Below, piece after piece: positions 24,270-31,946 of a DNA stretch of 64,000 bases. Numbering within the stretch: position 1 is the first letter of the stretch; each line of letters starts with the position of its first letter. Made by a program: the position numbers and the translations under genes. Source of the DNA: Halobacteriales archaeon QS_8_69_73 (GTDB lineage: Archaea > Halobacteriota > Halobacteria > Halobacteriales > Haloarculaceae); assembly GCA_003022945.1 (NCBI GenBank), contig PXRZ01000055.1, forward strand, positions 1-64,000, in the 5' to 3' direction. The notes under the pieces were generated by a model. It was not told the origin of the DNA and did no database searches. It saw only the letters and a program-made list of their open reading frames with translations.

Positions 24270-24958
24270 ATGAGCCTCCCCGAACGACAGTCGGAACTCG
24301 TTGGAACGTACCGCGCGATACGGGGTGCCGAGCTCCCACACGTGCTTGTCGGCGGCTGGGCAGTCTCGGCGTTCCAGACGCGGTTCACCACAGACATCGA
24401 CGCGGTGCTTCCGGAGACCTCTCTGGCGGACTTCGAGGCCCTACTCTTCGATCTTGACTACGAGAAATCGTTCGAGAAGGATGTCTCGAAGCAGTACGAG
24501 GGGCAAATGGTTCAGTATAAAAAGCCAGTCGGGGAGAACGAAGTGAAGTTCGAGGCCCTGGTCGATGCGCTTCGTTGTCGGCAGACAGATGCAGAGTGGT
24601 CGTATCGGTACCTTCGGGAACACAGCACCGTCGACTCCCTCAACGTATCCGAAGGCCTCAACGGGCGGATTCCGGAGCCAGCGCTCCTGTTCGCCCTGAA
24701 AATTCATAGCGGCCGGATGGCCGATACCCGAGATCTCGTCGTCATCAGTATCCAAGCGGACTTCGACCGCATCGAGCGACACCTCAATCGAGGTAATCCC
24801 TCGGAACTCGATGGGCAGATAGAGGACGTAATAGGCCGACTCGAAAACGACACCTTCGAAGACTCGTTCAAGGGGGTTTCAGACAGAAGGAGATTCCCGA
24901 AGACGCCATCACTCAACTTATCGCCTTCCTATGTGATCAACGAGAGCGACTTGCTTAG
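24270..24958 (+). pseudogene. AbiEii-like nucleotidyltransferase toxin, 3' frameshift
   Basis: The frame from ATG 24270 encodes a nucleotidyltransferase-fold protein: HVLVGGWAVSAFQTRFTTDIDAVLP is the GG-W...T-DID catalytic signature, followed by VKFEALVDALRCRQTDAEW and ALLFALKIHSGRMADTRDLVVI. Near 24875, in GGGGGTTTC, the frame slips; one added base restores RQKEIPEDAITQLIAFLCDQRERLA and a stop at 24956-24958. Only the last 25 or so residues are affected, and the break is in a homopolymer, so either a sequencing slip or a mildly altered toxin is possible. Such enzymes poison cells by NMP transfer to tRNA or proteins and pair with the upstream HTH antitoxin. Confidence 0.72.
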
Positions 24959-25134
24959 GTGGTCTTCTTTTCGGCTCGGAACAGAGTACAGCCACAGTAT
25001 CTGTGCGATCAACAGACGATTCTTTGGCAGCAGACAGCCAGCACGGAGCCACTCCAATGGACGGTTGCGGAAAAAGTCAGTAATTATTACGACCCATTGC
25101 CGTCTATTGATTTCGGTTCGTCATGTGAGATAAC

Positions 25135-25228
25135 GAGCCCGACGGGAGTGAGCGAACGCGAAGCGTTCGCGAGCTACGTTGGACGAGTGACGAGCGAAGC
25201 GAGGAGTGAGCCCGACGGGATTTGAACC
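25135..25228 (+). repeat. tRNA-Arg 3'-end derived repeat, copy B (att-like)
   Basis: Opens with GAGCCCGACGGGA, carries the same GCGAACGCGAAGCGTTCGC hairpin, and closes at 25208-25228 with a 21-bp exact copy of the tRNA-Arg 3' end (GAGCCCGACGGGATTTGAACC), including part of the T-loop. This is what an attachment site left by an integrase acting on the tRNA T-arm looks like. Confidence 0.8.
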
Positions 25229-25331
25229 GGAGGGAGACGTGCTCCTCACGACGTTCGCCGTGCGCGTCTCCCAGGGTTCAAATTCGTCGCTGGCGCTGTT
25301 TGCTCCTCACGTCCGTTCGTCACAAAACAGC

Positions 25332-25404
25332 GAGCCCGACGGGAGTGAGCGAACGCGAAGCGTTCGCGAACTACGTCGGGCGAGTGACGAGCGAAACGAG
25401 AAAC
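25332..25404 (+). repeat. tRNA-Arg 3'-end derived repeat, copy C
   Basis: Same unit as copy B: GAGCCCGACGGGA, the 19-bp hairpin, a GAGTGACGAGCGAAACGAG tail, running straight into the 3' end of the intact tRNA-Arg gene. Between copies B and C lie 103 bp of leftover sequence. Confidence 0.8.
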
Positions 25405-25476
25405 GAGCCCGACGGGATTTGAACCCGCGACATCTTGGTCCGGAACCAAGCACTCTGTCCACTGAGCTACGGGCTC
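25404..25476 (-). tRNA. tRNA-Arg (CCG)
   Basis: The minus strand folds as a complete 73-nt tRNA: acceptor GAGCCCG/CGGGCTC with G discriminator, D-arm GCTC...GAGT, anticodon arm CTTGG-TTCCGGA-CCAAG giving anticodon CCG (reads CGG, Arg), a five-base variable loop and T-arm GCGGG-TTCAAAT-CCCGT. No CCA is encoded, as usual in archaea. A TTAA patch near 25508 is well placed as its promoter. Its 3' end is repeated several times downstream, showing use as an integration target. Confidence 0.95.
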
Positions 25477-25567
25477 CCGTATGCAGGTATCTCGGCGGGC
25501 GGCTTAACGGTTGTGACACGAATCCGGCGATCCGCCGAGTTGTGCCGGAAGGGCACGCACCGCGCAC

Positions 25568-25783
25568 ATGGAGTACACGCTGCAGTAGTACGACCTCGTA
25601 TCGGCGGGCATCGTCGGGTCGCTGGCGGTCGGCGGCGTCGGGGTGCCGACACCGGTCGCGGTCGTCGTCTCCGATGCCGTCGCGGTCGGCACCACGGGTC
25701 ACGCGCTGTCGGTCGGCGCCCCCGGCGACCTCGCCGAGGAGGCGGACGACGCCGATCCGGAGAAACCCCCGCTCGCGGAGTGA
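25568..25783 (+). pseudogene. Small membrane protein with in-frame amber codon
   Basis: ATG 25568 gives MEYTLQ, then TAG, then YDLVSAGIVGSLAVGGVGVPTPVAVVV and a charged tail ending EKPPLAE at TGA 25781-25783, all in one frame of 72 codons. It looks like the widespread haloarchaeal small two-helix membrane protein that opens MEYTLQYYD, with the first helix pair shortened by several residues. The TAG replaces a Tyr codon (TAC). No suppressor system is evident, so I call it a pseudogene. Translation could restart only weakly. Confidence 0.6.
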
Positions 25784-25792
25784 GCTGCCGTT

Positions 25793-26413
25793 TCAGGGCG
25801 ACTCGCCGGTCTCCAGTGTCAGGTCGTCGGTCGGGTAGGCGACGCAGGTGAGGGTGTAGCCCTCCTCGAGTTCGGGCTCGCCGAGCATCTGGTTGGTGTG
25901 GTGTTCGACGTAGTCCTCGGCGTGGCCGCCGTCGGCGACGTGGCCCGCACAGGAGATGCACTGCCCCTCGCGGCAGGCGTACGGCAGGTCCCAGTCCTCG
26001 TCCTCGCCGGCCTCGAGCAGCGTCTCGTTCTCCCTGACTTCGACCGTCTTGCCTTCCTTTGCGTACTCAACCTCGAAGGTCGCGGCCTCGTCGTCGGGGA
26101 TGGCCGCGGGGCTCTCGTCGATTTCGGCTTCCTCGGCGAGTTCGCCCTCGCCTGCGACCTCGGCGCCGACGGCCGCGACCGCGCCGCCGCCGCCGAGCGT
26201 CCGGTTGGACGGCTCCGCGAAGTCGGTCTCCGGCACCGACTCCGCCCGCTTCTCGATGACGTCCTGGGAGATGTCCTCGCGGGGCTTCCAGTCGGAGCCC
26301 CCCGAGAGGTGGAGGATGACCGCCACCAGCGTCAGTATCGCCCCGCCGACGATACCCACTGTCGTGACCATGTCCGAGATTGGGTGAGCCTCCTCAATAG
26401 CGTTGTGATTCAT
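25793..26413 (-). CDS. Membrane-anchored 2Fe-2S ferredoxin
   Basis: 206 residues from ATG 26413 (MNHNAIEEAHPISDMV). One N-terminal transmembrane helix (about 14-36), a long acidic linker (about 45-115), then a plant-type [2Fe-2S] domain (about 118-206): YACREGQCISCAG supplies CxxxxCxxC and TLTCVAYP the fourth Cys. The protein should sit on the cytoplasmic face of the membrane and pass electrons between a soluble donor and a membrane enzyme. Haloarchaea use 2Fe-2S ferredoxins in 2-oxoacid oxidation; this tethered form probably has a separate partner. Isolated gene; divergent from the GST-like gene at 26557. Confidence 0.85.
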   Translation of the reverse strand: MNHNAIEEAHPISDMVTTVGIVGGAILTLVAVILHLSGGSDWKPREDISQDVIEKRAESVPETDFAEPSNRTLGGGGAVAAVGAEVAGEGELAEEAEIDESPAAIPDDEAATFEVEYAKEGKTVEVRENETLLEAGEDEDWDLPYACREGQCISCAGHVADGGHAEDYVEHHTNQMLGEPELEEGYTLTCVAYPTDDLTLETGESP

Positions 26414-26556
26414 CCCACCCCCCGTCGACACCGCTCCCGACGCCGGTTCCGGCGCCCAGGCGGCGGGCCGTCGGACACTCCGAACACGAGCGGAGTGGCG
26501 GCAACACACATCACTGCCGGGGAGCATATGAGCCGAGAGATCGTAAATGAGGTACG

Positions 26557-27516
26557 ATGAATCAGTTCGTGAACGGCGAGTGGGTGACCGAGTACGAGGC
26601 CACCGACGAGGACGGCGAGTTCGACCGACAGACGACCAGCTTCCGCGACACCGTCGCGCCGGAGGACGTCGAGGCCGGGCGGTACCACCTCTACGTCTGC
26701 AACGCCTGCCCGTGGGCCCACCGGACGCTCATCACCCGGAAGCTGCTGGGGCTGGACGACGCCATCACCGTCGACTACGTCGACCCGTACCGCGGCGACG
26801 GCGGTTGGCAGTTCACCCCGGAGAAGGAAGCCTGCACCGCCGACTCCGTCAACGGCGCCGACTACCTGCGGGAGCTGTACGTCGCCGCCGACGACGACTA
26901 CACCGGCCGCGTGACGGTTCCGGTACTGTGGGACAAGCAGGAGGACACCATCGTCAACAACGAGTCCCGGGAGATCATGCGGAACCTGACGACCCGTTTC
27001 GCCGAGAAAGGCAACGGCGTCGACCTGGCGCCGGTCGACCTGCGGGACGACGTCGACCGGATCCTCGACGAGATATACGAGCCGATCAACAACGGCGTCT
27101 ACCGGGCGGGCTTCGCCGACACCCAAGAGGCCTACGACGGGGCCGTCACGGAGCTGTTCGACGCCCTCGATCGCTGGGACGAGGTCCTGGCCGACCAGCG
27201 GTATCTCGCCGGCGAGCGGCTGACCGAGGCCGACATCGCGATGTACACGACGCTGGTCCGGTTCGACGAGGTCTACCACACCCACTTCATGTGCAACCGC
27301 AGTCTCATCCGCGAGTACGACAACCTGTGGCCGTACCTCCGAGACCTCTATCAGACGCCCGGCTTCGGCGAGACGACTCACATGGGCCACATCACGGAGC
27401 ACTACTACACGACCCACCCGGACGTCAGCCCGAAGCGCATCGTCCCGACGGGCCCCGATCCCGACTTCGAGGCGCCACACGACCGCGACGACCTGGCCGG
27501 CGAGCCGCCGGTCTGA
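26557..27516 (+). CDS. Glutathionyl-hydroquinone reductase-like (Xi-class GST)
   Basis: 319 residues. It has the Xi-class/ECM4/YqjG layout: an N-terminal FRDTVAPEDVEAGRYHLYVCNACPWAHRTLITRKLLGL thioredoxin-like domain with the catalytic Cys of ACPWAHR, VPVLWDKQEDTIVNNESREIMR in the thiol-binding strand, and an all-helical C-terminal domain (YEPINNGVYRAGFADTQEAYD, YLAGERLTEADIAMYTTLVRFDEVYHTHFMCN). The class reduces glutathionylated hydroquinones; since haloarchaea make gamma-glutamylcysteine instead, the natural thiol here is probably that or another low-molecular-weight thiol. The gshA-like gene is also in this window. Soluble, single gene. Confidence 0.88.
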   Translation: MNQFVNGEWVTEYEATDEDGEFDRQTTSFRDTVAPEDVEAGRYHLYVCNACPWAHRTLITRKLLGLDDAITVDYVDPYRGDGGWQFTPEKEACTADSVNGADYLRELYVAADDDYTGRVTVPVLWDKQEDTIVNNESREIMRNLTTRFAEKGNGVDLAPVDLRDDVDRILDEIYEPINNGVYRAGFADTQEAYDGAVTELFDALDRWDEVLADQRYLAGERLTEADIAMYTTLVRFDEVYHTHFMCNRSLIREYDNLWPYLRDLYQTPGFGETTHMGHITEHYYTTHPDVSPKRIVPTGPDPDFEAPHDRDDLAGEPPV

Positions 27517-27604
27517 GCGGCGGGTGGCGACGACTGACGACGAGCGGCGGGCGGCGACCGCCGCCGACACGCCTATGTGTGTGGATGGTATACACACCCA
27601 CACT

Positions 27605-27757
27605 ATGCCGGACACGAAGCGAGGCCGCGAACGGAAGGGCAGGACGAAGCGCCAGCAGCGCCGCGAGCGCGAGATCGAGCGGGCGCTCGCCGCGCGCGAC
27701 CGAAGCCTCGATTTCGAGGAGCTGTACGACGACGAGGAGATCGACTTAGACATCTGA
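27605..27757 (+). CDS. Small basic/acidic bipolar protein
   Basis: 50 residues from ATG 27605. The N-terminal half is strongly basic (KRGRERKGRTKRQQRREREIERAL), the C-terminal half acidic (FEELYDDEEIDLDI). The type is common in haloarchaea, where it is annotated as hypothetical. A GTATAC-containing imperfect inverted repeat with GTGTG/CACAC arms at about 27577-27604 immediately precedes the ATG and may be an operator. Could bind nucleic acid; no evidence beyond charge. Confidence 0.6.
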   Translation: MPDTKRGRERKGRTKRQQRREREIERALAARDRSLDFEELYDDEEIDLDI

Positions 27758-27852
27758 GCGGGCGGCCGGCGCGGCGAGTCGGGTCACATTCTCGGCGGCC
27801 GCTAGAGCGACGGACCACAAAGCAGTAACACGGCCGGCCGCACCGTACGGTA

Positions 27853-28941
27853 ATGAGACGTCGGAGCGTCATCAGGGCCGGAGCCGGCGCCCTCTCGGCG
27901 GGGCTGCTGGCCGGTTGTATCGGCGGCGGCGACGGCAGCGACGGCGGCGGAGACGGCGGCGAAGACGGCGGCGGGACCCCACAGCCGACCGAGAATGACG
28001 GACGCCGCGACGGCGTCTACGTCCAGAAGTTCACCGACGGCATGGCGATGCAGGGGACCGCGGAGGCCGGCGACCTCGAGCTCGCGGTCATGTACTCCGC
28101 TCCCCACCGGTTCTGGCGGATGGTCGGCGACGAGCGGAAGGAAGAGCCAGTTGCGGAGAGCGATTCGATGCACCTGATGGCCGCCGTCTGGGAACCGGAG
28201 ACCGAAATCGTCGTCCCGGAGACGGGGCTGACGGTCGAGATCGCCCCGGAAGGCGGCGCCTTCGACGAACAGGTCATCTATCCGATGCTCTCCCAACCGA
28301 TGGGCTTTCACTACGGCGCCAACTTCGCGCTGGACGGCGACGGAACGTACGACGTCCGGGTCACCGTCGGCGGGCTCAACGTCCGCCGGACGGGCGCCTT
28401 CGAGGGCCGGTTCGGCGACCCCGCGACCGCGACCGTCGGCGTCACCTTCGACGCGGAGACCAGAGAGGAAGTCGGCGACCAGGCCCGGGAGCTCGATAGC
28501 TTCGGCGACCCCGGCGCAATCGAGCCGATGGAGATGATGATGCCGGACGGCACCCTGCCGGCCGCCGGGTCGATGCCGGGCGAACTGGTCGGGAGCGAGC
28601 GGACCGACGACGCCGTGTTGCCGCTGCTCGCGATCCGCGACAACCCGCCGGTCGAGGCGGGGGCGTACCTCGCCGTCTCGGCCCGGACCCGCTACAACGG
28701 GTACACCCTGCCGGCCGCGGGGCTGGAGGCGACCGTCGACCGCGACGGCGAGACGGTCTTCGAGGGGCCGCTCCGGCGGACGCTGGACCCGGAACTGAAC
28801 TACCACTACGGGGCGGCCGTCGACGCCCTGGAGTCCGGCGACGAGGTGACCGTCCGGCCGGTGACGCCGCCGCAGGTCTCCCGGCACCGCGGCTACGAGC
28901 GGGCCTTCCTCGAGATGGAGCCCGTCAGCTACACCGTCTAA
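27853..28941 (+). CDS. P19-like (DUF7350-type) metal-binding Tat lipoprotein
   Basis: 362 residues. A Tat lipoprotein signal (MRRRSVIRAGAGALSAGLLAGC) with lipobox Cys at 22 is followed by a Gly/Asp linker and a domain resembling the P19/Tp34 periplasmic iron-copper proteins in its first half: MYSAPHRFWRMV, MHLMAAVW, MLSQPMGFHYGANFALDGDGTYDVRVTVGG. The His and Met residues in these blocks are likely metal ligands. The second half (about 220-362) is another beta domain ending in YHYGAAVDALESGDEVTV and PPQVSRHRGYERAFL. First gene of a five- or six-gene operon; the next gene begins at the base after its stop. A paralogue closes the cluster (30833). Confidence 0.8.
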   Translation: MRRRSVIRAGAGALSAGLLAGCIGGGDGSDGGGDGGEDGGGTPQPTENDGRRDGVYVQKFTDGMAMQGTAEAGDLELAVMYSAPHRFWRMVGDERKEEPVAESDSMHLMAAVWEPETEIVVPETGLTVEIAPEGGAFDEQVIYPMLSQPMGFHYGANFALDGDGTYDVRVTVGGLNVRRTGAFEGRFGDPATATVGVTFDAETREEVGDQARELDSFGDPGAIEPMEMMMPDGTLPAAGSMPGELVGSERTDDAVLPLLAIRDNPPVEAGAYLAVSARTRYNGYTLPAAGLEATVDRDGETVFEGPLRRTLDPELNYHYGAAVDALESGDEVTVRPVTPPQVSRHRGYERAFLEMEPVSYTV

Positions 28942-29943
28942 ATGGAACGGACGCCCGCGACCGCGACGGCGCTGTCGGTCGCCGTCGTCGCCCTATTATG
29001 TGTGGCCGTCGTGCCGGCCGCCGCCCACGTCTCCGGCCTCGAGGCCGACGACCAGCGGTCGGCCGACGGGACGCTACACCTGGAGTGGGAGTTCGCCGAC
29101 GCCGGCTCCTGGGTAGTCGTCCGGGCCGACGACGGCGGCGAGCCGGGCGAGGTGCTCGGCTACCGCCGGGCCACCGACGAGACCGCCTTCCGGACCGGCA
29201 CGACCGTCGCCGTGGACGACGGCGCCTGGAGCGAGGTGGCGGGGAGCCGGGAGCTGTGGGTCGTCCTCCACAGCGAGGCGGGCGGCGAGGGGTTCGACCC
29301 CGAGGAGGACCCGATGGAGACGGCGTTCGGCGAGCCGGCCGGCAGCCGGCTGACCGTCGAGCGGGCCGCGGGCGCGACGACCGTCGCCGCCCAGGGGTTC
29401 GGGGCACAGACGTCGACCGACGGGACCGTCGCGGTCCGGCGGGCCGAACTCGCCGAGGACGGCTACCTCGCGGTCCACGCCGTCGACGCCGACTCCTCGG
29501 CGTCCGCCGGCGACGAGGATATCGGCGAGGCGGTCGGCGTCGTCGAGCTGTCGGCCGGCGTCCACGACGACATTACCGTCGAACTCGACGATGGGTACCT
29601 CTCCGGGGCCGAAAGCGAGACACTCCTGGCGGCGGTCGTCCACGCCGGCGGCGACGAGTTCGGCGCCGACGCGACGGCGCCCGTCACCGCCGGCGGCGCC
29701 CCCGTGAGCACGATCTTCGGCGTCGAGTTCCGGACCGCAGGGGCGGCGGCGACGGCGACGCCGACGCCCACGCCGGCGGAGTCCTCGCTCGTCACCACGG
29801 CGGCGGACGCCGGCGGCTCGTCGACGGCGACATCGACGGCGACGGCGACGGGGACCGACGGCGACGGCGCCGGCGTCGGGGCGGTCTGGGCGGCGGTCGC
29901 CGTCGCCCTCGCCACCGGGCTGGCCGTCCTGCGGCGGCGCTGA
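28942..29943 (+). CDS. DUF7282-like surface protein with C-terminal anchor
   Basis: 333 residues. Signal peptide (1-34), two beta-rich DUF7282-like repeats (first SWVVVRADDGGEPGEVLGYR...VVLHSEAGGEGFDPEEDP at about 55-120, second YLAVHAVDADSSASAGDEDIGEAVGVVELSAGVHDDITV at about 165-235), a Thr/Ser/Pro-rich stalk (about 265-310) and a last hydrophobic helix followed by RRR. The end resembles archaeosortase-processed or simple C-terminal membrane anchors, although a strict PGF motif is not seen. The ATG starts directly after the P19-like stop codon, so the two are translated together. It probably sits on the cell surface with the P19-like proteins. Confidence 0.78.
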   Translation: MERTPATATALSVAVVALLCVAVVPAAAHVSGLEADDQRSADGTLHLEWEFADAGSWVVVRADDGGEPGEVLGYRRATDETAFRTGTTVAVDDGAWSEVAGSRELWVVLHSEAGGEGFDPEEDPMETAFGEPAGSRLTVERAAGATTVAAQGFGAQTSTDGTVAVRRAELAEDGYLAVHAVDADSSASAGDEDIGEAVGVVELSAGVHDDITVELDDGYLSGAESETLLAAVVHAGGDEFGADATAPVTAGGAPVSTIFGVEFRTAGAAATATPTPTPAESSLVTTAADAGGSSTATSTATATGTDGDGAGVGAVWAAVAVALATGLAVLRRR

Positions 29944-29979
29944 GACGGGCGCAACCGACTTGTCGACTCGCCGTGTACC

Positions 29980-30300
29980 GTGCGACCGGCGACAGTGACC
30001 TACGAATTCGTCCTCGGCCTGCTGCTGGGGACCGGCGCCGTCGGCGCGACCGTCGTCGCCGGCCTCGCGGCGGCCGCGTTGGTCCGGCGCCGTTCGTGGC
30101 CGTACCTGCTGGTCGCCGGAGCGCTCGGGACGCTCCTCGTCAGGTTCGTCGCCGGCGTCGGCCACGTACAGGGCAGTCTCGGCGCCGAGACCCACCACCT
30201 ACTGGAGCACGGCCTCGACGTCGCGATGGCGGCGCTGGTCATCGCGGCGGTGGCGGTCACGCGGGACGTCTCCGAGATGACGGGAGGTGGCTCGCAATGA
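29980..30300 (+). CDS. Three-helix membrane protein (DUF7471-like)
   Basis: 106 residues from GTG 29980. Three transmembrane helices (about 10-35, 40-62, 78-97); a His-rich loop (GVGHVQGSLGAETHHLLEHGLD) between helices two and three could bind a metal ion. The TGA at 30298-30300 overlaps the ATG of the regulator gene (ATGA), so expression is coupled. Alternative start GTG 29995. Possibly the membrane transport or sensing part of the P19-like operon. Confidence 0.68.
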   Translation: MRPATVTYEFVLGLLLGTGAVGATVVAGLAAAALVRRRSWPYLLVAGALGTLLVRFVAGVGHVQGSLGAETHHLLEHGLDVAMAALVIAAVAVTRDVSEMTGGGSQ

Positions 30301-30797
30301 GCGACGTCAGAAAGCGCATCGAGCGGCGGATCCACGACGACCCCGGGGTCCACTTCAACCAGCTGGTCCGGGAGCTGGACCTGGCGGCCGGGCAGGTCCA
30401 GCACCACGTCAGACGGCTCGCCGAGGAGGACCGCGTGGCCGTCGCCGAGCTGTTCGGCCGGACCCACCACTACCCGCCGGCGTACGACGACTGGGAGCGG
30501 CGGGCGCTGGCGCTGCTGCGGCGGGAGACCAGCGCCGCGGTCGTCGCGACGCTGCTCGACGAGGGGCCGTCGCGACCGGTCGACGTCGCCGAGACGGTCG
30601 GCGTCGCCCGCAGCACGCTCGCCTGGCACGCCGACCGGCTCGTCGAGGCCGGTCTCGTCGAGAAGCGCCACGACGGCCGCCAGCTCGTCGTCGCCGACGA
30701 GCACCGCACCGCCGAACTGCTGGCGGCCGCCGACCCCTCCCTGCCGGAGCGGCTCGTCGACCGGTTCACCCGGCTCGTCGACGGGCTGCTGAGTTGA
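30297..30797 (+). CDS. Tandem winged-helix transcription regulator
   Basis: 166 residues, cytoplasmic, with two wHTH domains: residues about 3-62 (IERRIHDDPGVHFNQLVRELDLAAGQVQHHVRRLAEEDRV) and about 80-145 (AAVVATLLDEGPSRPVDVAETVGVARSTLAWHADRLVEAGLV). This is the common haloarchaeal tandem design, often membrane- or metal-linked. Starts at ATG 30297 inside the stop of the upstream membrane gene. Encoded in the middle of the P19-like operon, so it is the obvious candidate to control metal-dependent expression of that operon; no effector site is visible. Confidence 0.8.
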   Translation: MSDVRKRIERRIHDDPGVHFNQLVRELDLAAGQVQHHVRRLAEEDRVAVAELFGRTHHYPPAYDDWERRALALLRRETSAAVVATLLDEGPSRPVDVAETVGVARSTLAWHADRLVEAGLVEKRHDGRQLVVADEHRTAELLAAADPSLPERLVDRFTRLVDGLLS

Positions 30798-30832
30798 GTC
30801 GACACGGACCGAAAGCCTGACCCATCGGCGTC

Positions 30833-31918
30833 ATGGAGATCGAGACGATGAGACGCCGCGACTACCTCGCCGCCGCCGCGGCGGCCGGCGCCGTCGGCGT
30901 CGCCGGCTGTGGCGGAGAGGTCGAGACTCGCGCGCTCCGCTCGACGCCGCCCGTCCTCGAGAACCGTCCCGAAGGCGTCTACCACCCCACCCACGTCGAC
31001 GGGATGGAGCCGGTCGGAACGGCCGAGACCGGCGACTACGCCGTCGCGCTGACGTACACGTACCCGCACCGCTTCTGGCGGGTCGACGCCGCGACCGAGA
31101 GTGTCGCCGACGCGGCCCGAGAGTCGCCGGACGGCACGGACGTCCACCTGATGGCGCTGGCCTGGGACCCCGAGACCGGCCGGACGCTCCCGGAGTCGGG
31201 GCTCAGCCTCGAGATTGCAAGGGACGGCACGACCGTCGGGGAGGGAGTCGTCTACAACATGCTCTCGCCGCAGATGGGCTTTCACTACGGCGCCAACTTC
31301 GCGCTGGACGGCGACGGGACGTACGACGTCCGGGTCACCGTCGGCGGGACGACCGTCCGCCGGACGGGCGCCTACCGCGGCCGGTTCGACGACCCCGCCA
31401 CCATTACCGTCCCCTTCGAGTACGCCGCCGACGCCCGCGACGAGATACCGGTCGAGCGGACCCCCGATCGGGCCGGCGAGCGCACGACTCCCGACAGAAT
31501 GGAGATGTCGGTCCCGCTCGGGGTCGCCCCGGAGCTGGCGTCACTGCCGGGCGAGCACCGCGGGACGGCGGCGTCCGGCGACGCCGAACTCGCGGTCGTC
31601 ACGACGGAGACGCCGCCGGCCGGCGTCGACGGCGAAGGGTCGTACCTGGCCGTCTCCGCGCGAACGCCGTACAACCGGCTGCTGTTGCCTCGGATGACAC
31701 TGGCGGCGACGCTGCGGCGCGACGGGACGACCGTCTTTGACGGCGAGCTCGTCCGGACGTTCGACGACCGGCTGGGCTACCACTACGGCGCCGTCGTCGA
31801 CCCGCCGTTGGCCGGCGACGAGCTGACCGTCCGGGTCCGGACCGCCCCGCAGGTCGACCGCCACGAGGGCTACGAAACGGCGTTCCTGTCGATGCCGGAC
31901 GCGAGCCTGACCCTGTAG
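30833..31918 (+). CDS. Second P19-like metal-binding Tat lipoprotein
   Basis: 361 residues; paralogue of 27853-28941 along its full length. Signal MRRRDYLAAAAAAGAVGVAGC has a lipobox Cys; ATG 30848 (six codons in) gives the cleaner Tat signal and may be the true start. Metal-site blocks are kept: YTYPHRFWRV, VHLMALAW, MLSPQMGFHYGANFALDGDG, YHYGAVVDPPLAGDELTV, PQVDRHEGYETAFL. A stretch of 75 bp (31274-31348) is identical to the first copy except one base, although the rest of the genes differ widely, which points to gene conversion. It lies 35 bp after the wHTH gene. Confidence 0.8.
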   Translation: MEIETMRRRDYLAAAAAAGAVGVAGCGGEVETRALRSTPPVLENRPEGVYHPTHVDGMEPVGTAETGDYAVALTYTYPHRFWRVDAATESVADAARESPDGTDVHLMALAWDPETGRTLPESGLSLEIARDGTTVGEGVVYNMLSPQMGFHYGANFALDGDGTYDVRVTVGGTTVRRTGAYRGRFDDPATITVPFEYAADARDEIPVERTPDRAGERTTPDRMEMSVPLGVAPELASLPGEHRGTAASGDAELAVVTTETPPAGVDGEGSYLAVSARTPYNRLLLPRMTLAATLRRDGTTVFDGELVRTFDDRLGYHYGAVVDPPLAGDELTVRVRTAPQVDRHEGYETAFLSMPDASLTL

Positions 31919-31946
31919 TTTTGAGGCCGCGGCGCGTAGAACGGCC

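Noticed and set aside
25240-25290. A second tRNA suspected from GGGTTCAAATTC near 25270
   Set aside because: Only a T-loop-like word is present; no acceptor, D or anticodon arm can be formed on either strand.
25568-25783. Recoding (pyrrolysine or readthrough) at the TAG
   Set aside because: No sign of pyl genes or a stem-loop, and haloarchaea use TAG as stop; a nonsense mutation is simpler.
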